Both the position numbers and the translations under genes were made by a program. Below the pieces are notes generated by a model. That model did not search any database and was not told where the DNA came from. It saw nothing but the letters and a program-made list of their open reading frames with translations. Shown piece by piece: positions 1 through 8,556 of a DNA stretch of 21,789 bases. Origin of the DNA: a virus. The DNA lies in the IMG/VR virus record IMGVR_UViG_3300042465_006730, positions 1 through 21,789 of that record; one strand, given 5' to 3'. Numbering within the stretch: position 1 is the first letter of the stretch; each line of letters begins with the position of its first letter.

Positions 1-2021
1 AAACTATCAATTGTAAACATTGCTGTTCCACTCAAAGTATTTCTTTGAACACAGAATAATGATGTTCCAATTACTTCTGGTCCTGTTCCTACATTTTGTA
101 TTTGTGATACACCATAACAATCTAAGTAAGTTACATTACCTGCTTCTGTTACTTCAATATTTACATATTCAACACACTCCGCCGGTGCTTGTGTAGTTGA
201 TGTTGTAGAAGTAGTTGAAGTAGTTGAGGTAGTACTTGTTGTACTCGTAGTTGTAGATGTACTTGTAGTTGATGTTGTAGACGTTGTAGAGGTTGTACTT
301 GTTGTAGAGGTTGTAGTTGTTGGAGGAACACAAGAAGGACCATAACTTGTAATTACAAAGTCTGCTGTTCCACTTATTGTAGCAGTATCTATACAACCAT
401 CAGTTGAGTAATCTAAAGTTTGAACCCCAGTTCCTACACTCGCACTTCTATCTATTCCGTAACAATCCTTAAAGTCAATTGTACCAGCAGTAGTTACATT
501 TACTGTAATTGTTTGAACACATGGTGCAAATGTTGTAGATGTTGTACTTGTAGTTGATGTACTTGTAGTTGATGTACTTGTAGATGTAGTACTTGTCGTA
601 CTTGTAGTAGATGTAGTACTTGTTGTAGAAGTAGTTGTTGTTGGTGGTACACACGAAGGTCCATATTCTGTTATTACAAAATCAGCTGTTCCACTAATAG
701 TAGCTGTATCTATACATCCGTCTGTTGAGTAATCCAAAGTTTGAACACCTGTTCCTACACTCGCACTTCTATCTCTGCCATAACAATCTTTAAAATTAAT
801 TGCTCCAGCAGTTGTAACATTTACAGTTATAGTTTGAACACAAGGAGCAAATGTAGTTGATGTAGTAGAAGTTGTAGATGTACTTGTACTTGTTGATGTA
901 GTTGATGTAGTTGAAGTAGTTGTAGTAGGCGGTAAACAAGATGGACCATATTCGGTTATAATGAAATCTGCCGTTCCACTAATTGTAGCAGTATCTATAC
1001 AACCATCAGTAGAGTAATCTAAAGTTTGAACACCTGTTCCTACTGAAGTACTTCTGCTTCTACCATAACAATCTAAGAAATCAATAGTTCCACCAGTCGT
1101 TACATTTACAGTTATAGTTTGTACACAAGGTGCAAAGGTTGTAGATGTAGTTGATGTAGTACTTGTAGTACTTGTCGTTGATGTTGTAGATGTTGTACTT
1201 GTCGTTGACGTGGTTGATGTAGTACTTGTAGTACTTGTCGTTGTTGTAGTTGCTTGACAAGTTGCACAATCATTAAAAATATTATAAATAATACTTCCTG
1301 TCAAATCAGGTGTATCCATAGATGCTGAAATTGTATAACATCCTTCTAATAAACTAGGAGTACCCCATTGTATAACTTGTTCGTTACTTAAAGATGAAGT
1401 AGTATTGAATGTAACACCAGTAAATGTTGCTGAATCATCACACTTAGTTACTGTCCATGTTTGGTCTGTTACACTAAAATTAAATCTACACGGTTGTGCA
1501 TATTGAGATATTGTATCAGGAATAATTGGACCTAATAATTGAATTGTACACTCACCTGTTTTTAACGAATAATTATTAATTGCTCTTAGATGATAATAGT
1601 TTCCTCTAAAGTTTACTACATCATTTAATTCCATTGTAAAATAATCTGCTAACGGAATTATTGCACTACAATTTAATAATCTTGTCTTTGGGTTATAAAG
1701 TAAATTTATATATGTTTCCCAATATTGTGTGTATAAATTTTGGTTAGGTATTGTACCATATGATGCATTTTCATTATTAAATAGTAATGATAGAGAACCC
1801 GTTGTAGGAAAACTGCCACTTACTACATTGTAATTATCAAAATATGGAAATGCATTCTGTTGAAATGTTACACCACCAAAAGTTGCTGAGCCACTTTCAA
1901 TCCAATAATTTTCACAATCTATTAATCCGTTATAGAAAAATAAACGTGGTAATACCCTTGCTGGTGAAAATTGTTCACTATTAATGTAAGTAGGTATGTT
2001 TATTGGTATAATTTGGCTCAT
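1..2021 (-). CDS. Thr/Ser-linked modular repeat protein, probable tail fibre/adhesin (3' partial)
   Basis: The frame is open from the ATG at 2021 to the left edge, giving 673 residues with no stop, so the C-terminus is missing. Residues 1-256 form a folded N-terminal region; its stretch LLYNPKTRLLNC resembles sequence found in baseplate/tail-tip proteins of Bacteroidota phages. Then comes a chain of modules: a TTS/STT-type linker (257-295), a 70-aa module (296-365), linker, module (391-460), linker, module (498-567), linker, and a diverged fourth module from about 612. Each full module carries four Cys (in CVQT, DCYG, GCID and PSC contexts). The start lies 10 nt after the stop of the upstream tail gene, behind an A/T-rich leader. 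A surface-exposed receptor-binding or adhesive role is inferred from the architecture. The Thr/Ser spacers look like flexible stalks. No enzymatic motif is visible. Confidence 0.85.
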   Translation of the reverse strand, partial: MSQIIPINIPTYINSEQFSPARVLPRLFFYNGLIDCENYWIESGSATFGGVTFQQNAFPYFDNYNVVSGSFPTTGSLSLLFNNENASYGTIPNQNLYTQYWETYINLLYNPKTRLLNCSAIIPLADYFTMELNDVVNFRGNYYHLRAINNYSLKTGECTIQLLGPIIPDTISQYAQPCRFNFSVTDQTWTVTKCDDSATFTGVTFNTTSSLSNEQVIQWGTPSLLEGCYTISASMDTPDLTGSIIYNIFNDCATCQATTTTTSTTSTTSTTSTTSTTSTTSTTSTTSTTSTTSTTFAPCVQTITVNVTTGGTIDFLDCYGRSRSTSVGTGVQTLDYSTDGCIDTATISGTADFIITEYGPSCLPPTTTTSTTSTTSTSTSTSTTSTTSTTFAPCVQTITVNVTTAGAINFKDCYGRDRSASVGTGVQTLDYSTDGCIDTATISGTADFVITEYGPSCVPPTTTTSTTSTTSTTSTTSTTSTSTSTTSTSTTSTTSTTFAPCVQTITVNVTTAGTIDFKDCYGIDRSASVGTGVQTLDYSTDGCIDTATISGTADFVITSYGPSCVPPTTTTSTTSTTSTTSTTSTTSTSTTTSTTSTTSTTSTTSTTSTTQAPAECVEYVNIEVTEAGNVTYLDCYGVSQIQNVGTGPEVIGTSLFCVQRNTLSGTAMFTIDS
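321..1136 (-). repeat. Three 210-nt coding repeats separated by variable 9-nt-unit linkers
   Basis: Three copies of a 70-codon module lie at 927-1136, 642-851 and 321-530. All three have exactly the same length and near-identical protein sequence (shared blocks include TITVNVTT, VGTGVQTLDYSTDGCIDTAT and SGTADF). The spacers differ: 75 nt between the first and second module and 111 nt between the second and third. Flanking spacers are about 114 nt before the first module and 132 nt after the third. Spacers consist of degenerate 9-nt units encoding Thr-Thr-Ser. An exact 31-nt direct repeat occurs at 1150-1180 and 1213-1243, 63 nt (seven 9-nt units) apart. The pattern fits tandem duplication of module plus linker, followed by linker length change. 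Confidence 0.9.
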
Positions 2022-2031
2022 AATATTTTAT

Positions 2032-3963
2032 TTAACTACATGCTGTTCCTTGTGTTACTGGTCCACTATGAGAACCTTCTCTACCACAACCTAAATTTAA
2101 TACTGCAAATGCAGAAATAAATTGTGTTTGTTGAGTTCCACCACAATCTAACCATGTCATAGTTTGATTTGCAGGTATTTGTATATTTGTATAATTGTAA
2201 CAACTAAATGATGGTGTTATACCACCTACACTACCTGATAAACCTGTTCCTGCTATTCTAAGTAATGGTCCACTTGCAAATGTAGTTTTAACTTCAAATG
2301 TTCCTTGTGAATATAAATTAGTAGTATCTGTATAGTATTGTTTACCATACTCTCTATTTGCACCTTTTGCGAATTGTTGAGATATAAAATCTGTATCTAA
2401 TGTATCACCAAAGTTTAATTGATTAACTGCTAAATTATTTGCAGGAATTACTTCTATCTTTTCATCTAAATTAATATATTGATTAAAATCTTTTACTTCA
2501 CCTCTAGCATACCAATCATTAAATGTTTCAACTAAAAATTGATTTGGTTTAGTTTTATCAGGATAAATTACTAAATTAAATTTCTTTTGTATACCTTTAA
2601 TAAAATCAATTAGTTTAATACCAGTAGTACCAAAAGGCATATTAGAAGGTATATCCATTACTCTACCATCAGCTGCCTGTTTAACTTCCCTAATTTCTAA
2701 AAATGATTTAGTTGTTCCTAATGGGTCTAATGTAACAGTAGGTTGACCAGTTGGTGGTGCAAAATTAGGAGATTGTCTTATCTGAAAATAATAATTTCCT
2801 GGAGGTATAGCATCTAACTTAAATTCACTTGCTAATTCATATGTTGTATCAATACTACCATTTCTACTTAGTTGTAATTGGTTAAAGAAATTAATATAAG
2901 ATAATATTGCTTTTGTAGAATAAGGAGTTGAACTACCTGTTTCTAACATACGGATTTGCCATGTTCCATTTGCTGAAAATGTACCTGGCATATTGTTTAC
3001 AGAAGAACTTACATTAATATTAATGTTTATTGCTCCTTTTAAGTTGGTGGTCTGTTCAACTTTATATGCACCATTATTATAAAAGTTTTGTGGGTCAGAT
3101 AATTTATTATACCAAGGTAAAGTTGTCCAACTACCTGATGCTAGAGTTATATCTGTCATTCCACTTCCACTAATTGCACCTACTTTTATCTTACCATAAG
3201 TTTCTAAATCAACACCACTATATTCAGGATACTTTAATGAATTATTACAAATCATATATACATCATCTAAGAATGGTTGATTCATAAATGAAGATGAATA
3301 TGTGTAACCTGTTTGTTCAAATATTGCATCCCATACTGCTTTTACTCTTATTGCAGGTTTGAAGTTTTGAACACATAATGCACCATCCTGGTCATCTAAA
3401 CCAAATAAATTTAATGCACCTTGTGTAAATTCATATCCACTACCATAATCTGCTAATGGATATACAATATCTCCACCAAATAAATTACCACCCCAACTTG
3501 CCGAAATAGCATCGTATGATGAAGTATGATTATATTGAGATAGGGTTGATAAATCTGTTAGGTATAATCTATTAATTTCTCTACCAAATGCTGATAAAGT
3601 TCCGTAAATAGTTACCTCATATGAATCAATAAATTTATTTGCAATTACATTTACTTTGTTCAATTGTAAATATCCTTGTGAAAGATATATAGAATCAAAA
3701 TCAAAGTATGCTGGAACCTTTATATTCGTTGCAAATAAGAAAGGTGAGTCAATACTAATATCGTAAACATGTTCAAAAAATGCGTTGTTTACTTTCGTTC
3801 CAGGTAGGGTTATCTGACGAGTGAAATCTGAGGGTAATACACCAATATCAAAAAGACCAGTTACATTGTTTGATAATGTAATATCTTCATCTTCAAAAGT
3901 GTCTAATTGTTGTCCGTTTGCTACTAATCTAAAAGTAAACGCCTGTGTACTGATTACTCCCAT
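2032..3963 (-). CDS. Tail-tip/baseplate hub-like protein
   Basis: This 643-aa protein starts at the ATG at 3963, overlapping the last base of the previous gene's TAA stop. Its N-terminal region (LSNNVTGLFDIGVLPSDFTRQ, then an FFEHVYDI segment) and central stretch (DFIKGIQKKFNLVIYPDK, ETFNDWYARGEVKDF) match a pattern I know from large tail-tip or baseplate proteins of Bacteroidota siphophages. In some relatives the LLYNPKTR-type segment seen in the next gene is, to my recollection, part of the same polypeptide. No signal peptide or membrane segment is visible. It lies between another tail protein and the modular fibre, which fits a role in mounting the fibre at the tail tip. The exact baseplate role is inference. 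Confidence 0.65.
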   Translation of the reverse strand: MGVISTQAFTFRLVANGQQLDTFEDEDITLSNNVTGLFDIGVLPSDFTRQITLPGTKVNNAFFEHVYDISIDSPFLFATNIKVPAYFDFDSIYLSQGYLQLNKVNVIANKFIDSYEVTIYGTLSAFGREINRLYLTDLSTLSQYNHTSSYDAISASWGGNLFGGDIVYPLADYGSGYEFTQGALNLFGLDDQDGALCVQNFKPAIRVKAVWDAIFEQTGYTYSSSFMNQPFLDDVYMICNNSLKYPEYSGVDLETYGKIKVGAISGSGMTDITLASGSWTTLPWYNKLSDPQNFYNNGAYKVEQTTNLKGAINININVSSSVNNMPGTFSANGTWQIRMLETGSSTPYSTKAILSYINFFNQLQLSRNGSIDTTYELASEFKLDAIPPGNYYFQIRQSPNFAPPTGQPTVTLDPLGTTKSFLEIREVKQAADGRVMDIPSNMPFGTTGIKLIDFIKGIQKKFNLVIYPDKTKPNQFLVETFNDWYARGEVKDFNQYINLDEKIEVIPANNLAVNQLNFGDTLDTDFISQQFAKGANREYGKQYYTDTTNLYSQGTFEVKTTFASGPLLRIAGTGLSGSVGGITPSFSCYNYTNIQIPANQTMTWLDCGGTQQTQFISAFAVLNLGCGREGSHSGPVTQGTACS

Positions 3964-5126
3964 TACATTATAAGTTTATAAGATTGACCTAAGTTAAATT
4001 CAAATTGGTATTGAATTACTTTATCTACAACACCTGTCTTAAATTGTAAGTTAGATGTTACTATACTTATAGGTCTTACTGCTTCTGTTGTTTCATTATA
4101 TACCCAATATATCTCATCACTAACGATAAGTTGTTTTAAGATATCATTATAATCTTCATTTAACCAATTTGTATTTACTTGCAAACTTTGCTTAGTATCT
4201 ACAATATAATCTAACATTGCACTATCATATGATTGATAACTGAATGTAGAACCTTCCCAACTACCTAATTGTGGTTGATAAGTTCTCTTAGTTGTTGATA
4301 TACTTTGTTTATTAACCATATTGAAATTTAGATAATCAAACTGCCCAAAACGGTTTTTCCATTTGATTCTTACATTAGGATATTTCTGTTCACATACTAT
4401 ATCGTATCTTATTTTACTACCTAATGCAGTACTTCCATTAAATGGTTGTATTGTATAATCAGTTAATCCAATTGTTGAAATAGGAAATCCACTTTGTAAT
4501 GGCCCTATTGGATAATCATCTATTTGACCTGATGAGGATACAGATGATGATAAGAAATATATACCATTACCTGTACTACCGCTATATATAATTCTATCTG
4601 CTACTGTTCCACCCAATGTTCCTACTGCCGCTCCACTACTTCCTCTGTTAGTTAAAAATGCACTTTGAGATACTGGTCCATCAGTTAATAATGGATAGTA
4701 TTGTGATAATGTATTTAGTTGTTGTCCTATTGTTTCAGGAAATATTCCATAACCATCTAATGCCTTATACACCTCACTTTTTACATGAGAACCAGTTATA
4801 TATGTTGTTCCGTTAAAGAATTGTGTATAAAAATCACATGCAAAGTAAACTACATTTGAAGGATTTTGAATAAGTAAATCTGTAAGAGTAGAGTTTATAA
4901 TTCTATTCAAATCAAAGATACCAACATTTGAAGTATTTGGAAACTTTGTAATTGTATAATCTGCAGAGCCTGATTGAAAAGGACTTCCTTGCCAATAATA
5001 TAATTCACCAACATACTGAAATGAGGATGAAGTTAATAATGCAAGATTACTTTCTGCTACCGTAAAAATGATAGGAGATTGTGCTAAAGATGCTGTTGCC
5101 GGAGTTTGAGTTATAGATAAAGCCAT
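3963..5126 (-). CDS. Tail structural protein (distal tail/baseplate candidate)
   Basis: This is a 387-aa protein beginning MALSITQTPATASLAQSPI. Its N-terminal half is rich in beta-strand-like Ser/Thr/Tyr sequence. The second half contains VRIKWKNRFGQFDYLNF, then a long segment with RTYQPQLGSW and SDEIYWVYNE, and it ends in a beta-rich QFEFNLGQSYKLIM. The W-K/N-R-x-G-x-x-D-Y pattern recurs in tail proteins encoded next to the hub in Bacteroidota phages, in my recollection. The gene follows the gp10-like gene after a 51-nt gap and overlaps the next gene by one base, so translation of the two is probably coupled. The leader contains the 13-nt motif shared with the small-terminase leader. The precise role (distal tail, baseplate wedge or adaptor) cannot be settled from sequence alone. 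Confidence 0.55.
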   Translation of the reverse strand: MALSITQTPATASLAQSPIIFTVAESNLALLTSSSFQYVGELYYWQGSPFQSGSADYTITKFPNTSNVGIFDLNRIINSTLTDLLIQNPSNVVYFACDFYTQFFNGTTYITGSHVKSEVYKALDGYGIFPETIGQQLNTLSQYYPLLTDGPVSQSAFLTNRGSSGAAVGTLGGTVADRIIYSGSTGNGIYFLSSSVSSSGQIDDYPIGPLQSGFPISTIGLTDYTIQPFNGSTALGSKIRYDIVCEQKYPNVRIKWKNRFGQFDYLNFNMVNKQSISTTKRTYQPQLGSWEGSTFSYQSYDSAMLDYIVDTKQSLQVNTNWLNEDYNDILKQLIVSDEIYWVYNETTEAVRPISIVTSNLQFKTGVVDKVIQYQFEFNLGQSYKLIM

Positions 5127-5147
5127 TCGGATTAAATCTTTTCTTAT

Positions 5148-5160
5148 TTAACCTAGCTTT
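5148..5160 (-). promoter_or_regulatory. Leader motif AAAGCTAGGTTAA (copy 1)
   Basis: On the minus strand the 13-mer AAAGCTAGGTTAA ends 21 nt before the ATG at 5126. An identical 13-mer occurs in the leader of the small-terminase-like gene at 19821-19833. A weaker relative (AAAGCTTAGTTAG) lies downstream of the promoter at 10325-10356. Candidate shared leader or regulatory element; its function is unknown. Confidence 0.4.
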
Positions 5161-5177
5161 CTAAAAAAAGTAGTGGG

Positions 5178-5585
5178 TTATGGTTTGTCTAACTCTATTT
5201 CTATTTGTTCTACAAAGTAATCACCTAATTCTGCTAAGTATGCATCAAACTTTCTACTTAATTCATCATCACTCATTGCATCTATTGCGTAGTTCCAATT
5301 ACCTCTACTTACTGCAGTTTTTTTAAGTGATTTTCTACGTTTAGATGATGGTGCAGGTGGATCATTAAACCATTGTCCATATTCTGCTCCTGTTGGTGCA
5401 TAATCTAAAGAAATGGTAACACTTAAATCTTTACCCTGCTTTATCATTTTAGATTTTACAGGTGTATTTGCAGATTTAATTTTACTTCTAAGATTACCTG
5501 TATCTTTAGGAGCTTTTGATATAGCTAAATCTCTTATACCAACTGCAATACTTTCTAAGGTTCGTATGTTCTTTATAGATGCCAT
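5178..5585 (-). CDS. HK97 gp10-like tail-completion (head-tail joining) protein
   Basis: This is a 135-aa protein. Residues 15-36 (VGIRDLAISKAPKDTGNLRSKI) contain the AP-x-DTGNLR-x-S/K-I pattern, the hallmark of the HK97 gp10-like family of neck/tail-completion proteins. The length of about 135 aa also fits that family. Later regions (YAPTGAEYGQWF, residues near 65-75) continue the family's pattern of a tyrosine-rich strand followed by a Lys/Arg-rich stretch (SSKRRKSLKK). The gene follows the LamG-containing protein after 9 nt. In the family, the protein helps join the tail to the head or finish the tail end. The seven-A run at the LKK codons is not in a frame that would make a classical slippery site. 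Confidence 0.75.
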   Translation of the reverse strand: MASIKNIRTLESIAVGIRDLAISKAPKDTGNLRSKIKSANTPVKSKMIKQGKDLSVTISLDYAPTGAEYGQWFNDPPAPSSKRRKSLKKTAVSRGNWNYAIDAMSDDELSRKFDAYLAELGDYFVEQIEIELDKP

Positions 5586-5594
5586 TGAGTTATT

Positions 5595-7493
5595 TTAACA
5601 TTGTTCTGATGAGAATGCTGTTACTTGTCCAGTTGATGAATTTATATCCCAACTTGCGCCATTCATAAATACATTTGTATAACCTGTTAATGCATTAGGG
5701 AATGTATCAACATATACAAAACATCCAACTCCGAATGTCCCACTATTACAATTTGAATATAATGTTCTGTTGTTTAAACTTGCATCATTACAAGCTCCCG
5801 CAGTAGTACTACCATATCCACAACCACTAAATGATGTTACTGCTGTTGTAGTAGTTGTAGTAGTAGGAGCTATTGTAGTAGTAGTAGTTGTAGTACAAAC
5901 CGGACAAGTTCCTGAATATGTATACGTCAATCCATTAAGAAGAGCTCCTGCTGCAATACATTGTTGAAATACAATTCCAGCACTAGTATACAATGCTGCA
6001 TCTACATAGTTAATACTTCCAGATACATCAACATATGAATAATATCCAAAATAAGCTTCTCCACCAGGATAAGAACCAGTAACAGGAGTTAAACTACATG
6101 TATCATATAATATTGGTGTACATGTACTACCAGAAGGTATTACTGTTGCCACTCCATCATAGGTAAACCCAGTAAGACTTCCACCACCTCCACCTGGTAC
6201 CCAATAAGGATTCGTTCCAACAAATTTACGAAGTACTTGAGAACTAACTGATACTTCTCTAAGAACACCTGTAATACAATCATTATAAAACATACTTCCT
6301 CTATATCCACTTCCATCACTAATCCTAAATCTATATTGTGAACACTCTAAACATGTTGTTGTAGTTGTTGTTGGTCCTGATGTGGTTGTAGTTGTAGGTG
6401 CTGCGGTAGTTGTTGTGGGAATTATACCTGGACAAACTCTATTTGATAATACCCCATAGTTCGTAGTAATTTCCGCACCACTTAATTCTCTATTATATAC
6501 TACTAAATCTTGTATTGTTCCTTTGAAGTAAGTTGCATCTGTATTTGCATTAAATCCAAATTTCAATGGTGATGAAGATACATTAAATGCATTGATGCTT
6601 CCACCACTCATTGTTCCTAATAACGTTGTATCTTTGTATACTGTTATGCTATTAGCTGAATTATTTCCTAATAATGTCCATAATGCTTTAACTGCTGATG
6701 TATTTGTTACAGATATCCTTTTATCTGCACCCGAGTTATCTCTGAATATTAATCTACTCGCACCTGGTTCCCATATAGTATCCCAACCATCACCAAAAAA
6801 ATCTTTACAGAATAAATCTCTATTTACTCCATCATTATACATTGTGCCATACCATTGTAATGTATAATTATTAATAGGTGTTGCGGTTAATGGTTCTTGA
6901 TATGTAATAAAATTATCTGTTCCGTTAAATTCTACCCCCAAAGAACCCGAAGTACCCATTGCGCTTCCACTTACTAACGCATCATTTGAATTACCACTCT
7001 TATCATACCAAATAGAACCAGACAAAGAGTCACAACTTTGCCATGCAACTAATCCACTTTGTACAATCGGAGCTGCAGTTGTAGTTGATGTAGTACTTGT
7101 AGTTGAAGTAGTTGATGTAGTACTTGTAGTTGAAGTAGTTGATGTAGTACTTGTTGTACTAGTTGTTGATGTTGTACTAGTCGTTGTTGTGGTTGGTGCT
7201 GCCGTAGTTGTAGTTGTTGGTGCAGACGTAGTAGTTGTTGTAGGTCCTGCCGTTGTAGTTGTAGTAGTTGTTGGTGTTCCAAAATATTGTACTATTTCAT
7301 TTGTACATTCACCTATACTTGTCAATTTAATACATACAGTATTATCAGGAATCGTTATAAGTACACTTGCACCAACAGAACTTAAAGTTACATTTCCGTA
7401 TGAAGTATATGTAACACAATCTGAGGAATAAGATAAGGTATAGTTAGGACCTGCATTTGCTCCTTTCTCTGTTAGTGTAATTTTTTTCTGCAT
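5595..7493 (-). CDS. Multi-domain virion surface protein with LamG-like domain and poly-Thr linkers
   Basis: From the ATG at 7493 the product is 632 aa. A longer reading starts at 7523 but overlaps the previous gene; the shorter start is preferred because it follows that gene's stop and has an A/T-rich leader. Layout: a small Cys-containing beta module (1-74); a Thr/Ser linker (about 75-141) with AAP/SAP breaks; a LamG/concanavalin-like domain (about 146-352: GLVAWQSCDSLSG, YDKSGNSNDA, VEFNGTDNFI, VVYNRELSGAEI); a Thr linker; a Cys-rich module (about 381-540) with a five-Gly run; a third Thr linker; and a Cys-rich C-terminal module ending SSEQC. LamG-like folds commonly bind glycans, so a host- or mucus-binding virion decoration is plausible. 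Its position between neck genes is unexpected for a fibre. Confidence 0.8.
   Translation of the reverse strand: MQKKITLTEKGANAGPNYTLSYSSDCVTYTSYGNVTLSSVGASVLITIPDNTVCIKLTSIGECTNEIVQYFGTPTTTTTTTAGPTTTTTSAPTTTTTAAPTTTTTSTTSTTSTTSTTSTTSTTSTTSTTSTTSTTSTTTAAPIVQSGLVAWQSCDSLSGSIWYDKSGNSNDALVSGSAMGTSGSLGVEFNGTDNFITYQEPLTATPINNYTLQWYGTMYNDGVNRDLFCKDFFGDGWDTIWEPGASRLIFRDNSGADKRISVTNTSAVKALWTLLGNNSANSITVYKDTTLLGTMSGGSINAFNVSSSPLKFGFNANTDATYFKGTIQDLVVYNRELSGAEITTNYGVLSNRVCPGIIPTTTTAAPTTTTTSGPTTTTTTCLECSQYRFRISDGSGYRGSMFYNDCITGVLREVSVSSQVLRKFVGTNPYWVPGGGGGSLTGFTYDGVATVIPSGSTCTPILYDTCSLTPVTGSYPGGEAYFGYYSYVDVSGSINYVDAALYTSAGIVFQQCIAAGALLNGLTYTYSGTCPVCTTTTTTTIAPTTTTTTTAVTSFSGCGYGSTTAGACNDASLNNRTLYSNCNSGTFGVGCFVYVDTFPNALTGYTNVFMNGASWDINSSTGQVTAFSSEQC
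7081..7154 (-). repeat. Perfect 27-nt tandem repeat in the Thr/Ser linker (about 2.7 copies)
   Basis: On the plus strand the 27-nt unit at 7087-7113 is repeated exactly at 7114-7140 and begins again at 7141, with matching bases just before 7087. Each unit is three 9-nt codon triplets encoding Thr-Thr-Ser. The absence of synonymous drift between the copies points to recent expansion. A 20-nt block (GTTGATGTAGTACTTGTAGT) also occurs at 1150-1169 and 1213-1232 in the left-end modular gene. Confidence 0.85.
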
Positions 7494-7506
7494 GCTTATT
7501 AAACTT

Positions 7507-8025
7507 TTATGGTAGTAAATCAAATAAACATCTCGGTCTATCGTTGTGTGTAGTTAATGTAAATGTTGATACCCACCCCGCTAATCCATTGTTAAACCTA
7601 TCCATAAACGGCTCATTAGTTATTTCACCATCTATATCAAACGCTTGAACTGAGTATTGTGTATAAGAAAGTAAATCGTTTATGATTGCCAATGTATTTG
7701 CGTGTATATCTACTACATCATCTGTACCATAAAAAGGAACTTTCATTGCGTTAGTTCTCGGTTCAGATTCATTATTTCTATCTTTAATTTTATCTGCTAC
7801 AATAAGTTGAACAGTATAATTAGTTGAACTATCACTAAAATCTGCACCTAATATCTGAACATTTCCTATTACATATTGTGGATATTCTTGCTGGTCTACC
7901 GAAAATATATCACCCTGTGCCACCACCTCTATTGAAGGATGGTTTTCCATTATTGTTCTAAAATAATCTAAAACATTGTAATAGAGTGTAAAGTTATTTG
8001 CCGAATTGTTTACTATAAAACTCAT
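7507..8025 (-). CDS. Putative tail-terminator/neck protein
   Basis: This is a 172-aa protein of unassigned family. Visible features are an N-terminal helix-like stretch (YYNVLDYFRTIMENHPSI), a beta-rich middle (QYVIGNVQILGADFSDSSTN, YTVQLIVADK), a helix (HANTLAIINDLLSYT) and a C-terminal strand pair (GLAGWVSTFTLTTHNDRPRC). An alternating helix/strand layout at this length, encoded between a gp6-like connector and a gp10-like protein, is where long-tailed phages often encode the tail terminator. That role is inference from position and length. It lies 9 nt after the connector gene, and its stop (7507) falls 13 nt before the next gene's preferred start. Confidence 0.45.
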   Translation of the reverse strand: MSFIVNNSANNFTLYYNVLDYFRTIMENHPSIEVVAQGDIFSVDQQEYPQYVIGNVQILGADFSDSSTNYTVQLIVADKIKDRNNESEPRTNAMKVPFYGTDDVVDIHANTLAIINDLLSYTQYSVQAFDIDGEITNEPFMDRFNNGLAGWVSTFTLTTHNDRPRCLFDLLP

Positions 8026-8034
8026 ATGCTTTTA

Positions 8035-8553
8035 TTATAATTGTATACCGCCGAAATATTGATTCGTTTGGTCAGGATATATCTGAGTTTGATTACCAAC
8101 ACTTTGTAAGTATTGAGGTATCTGAGTTGAATATGCAATAAGATAGTTTTGTAATCTTAATGCGTAGTAATCACCATTTTCTTGTGATTTCTGTAACAGA
8201 TAATCTACTTCAACCTTAGTTGGTGCTACACCTTGCTCTGATTGTTGTTTAACTGCTCCATTACTTTTGAATTGTATTGAACTAAATGGTATATATTCTA
8301 CACATGCATACCAAATTAGTGTATTCTTAATATGGTCATCTAATAGGTCTTGATAATATACTGATAAACTACCAACTGTATTTGCAGTGATTTGTGCCTG
8401 TAAATAATCAAATAACACAGTTCCTAATAAGTTCTTAAGGTATTTATCCTGTGCTGTACGAACATATGGTAATAATGCATCTGCATCAATACTACCCATT
8501 AATGGTGAGTTCTTAATAATATCATTTCTTGTTATAAAAAGTGCGTACGCCAT
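8035..8553 (-). CDS. Head-tail connector (gp6-like)
   Basis: This is a 172-aa protein, mostly helical by composition. The N-terminus (ITRNDIIKNSPLMGSIDADA) is followed by LLPYVRTAQDKYLKNLLGTV. This resembles the pattern 'IT..DI...T.L.G.VD.D...PYI..AQD..I...LGT' that I know from connector-like proteins encoded next to portals in Bacteroidota phages. A later helix (NTLIWYACVEYIPF) and the C-terminal segment (DYYALRLQNYLIAY) also fit. The gene begins 3 nt after the portal stop, the usual place for a head-tail connector that docks under the portal ring. The call combines motif recognition and position. Confidence 0.65.
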   Translation of the reverse strand: MAYALFITRNDIIKNSPLMGSIDADALLPYVRTAQDKYLKNLLGTVLFDYLQAQITANTVGSLSVYYQDLLDDHIKNTLIWYACVEYIPFSSIQFKSNGAVKQQSEQGVAPTKVEVDYLLQKSQENGDYYALRLQNYLIAYSTQIPQYLQSVGNQTQIYPDQTNQYFGGIQL

Positions 8554-8556
8554 ATG

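Noticed and set aside
321-1250. Considered as a CRISPR array
   Set aside because: The repeated 210-nt units and 9-nt-unit spacers remain in one open reading frame, the 'spacers' are low-complexity Thr/Ser codons, and no cas gene is present.
161-1269. Small minus-strand frames rich in Leu/Gln or Tyr/Asn at 161-343, 169-396 and 1081-1269
   Set aside because: These are other-frame readings of the Thr/Ser repeat DNA. The real frame is the one open from 2021 through the left edge.
2019-3963. Possible split gene (frameshift) between the hub-like protein and the left-end modular protein
   Set aside because: The hub-like gene has a clean TAA and the next gene a clean ATG 10 nt later with an A/T-rich leader. 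I see no overlapping open frame that would join them, so I treat them as two genes, although related phages may have a single protein.
5318-5324. Run of seven T (A7 on the minus strand) in the gp10-like gene as a frameshift site
   Set aside because: The reading frame is CTT AAA AAA ACT, so it is not in the X-XXY-YYZ phase, and neither alternative frame continues into a protein-like extension.
5770-7431. Poly-Val plus-strand frames at 5770-5967 and 7189-7431
   Set aside because: Antisense of (ACA/ACT)n Thr codons gives runs of Val; they are artefacts of the linkers of the LamG-containing gene.
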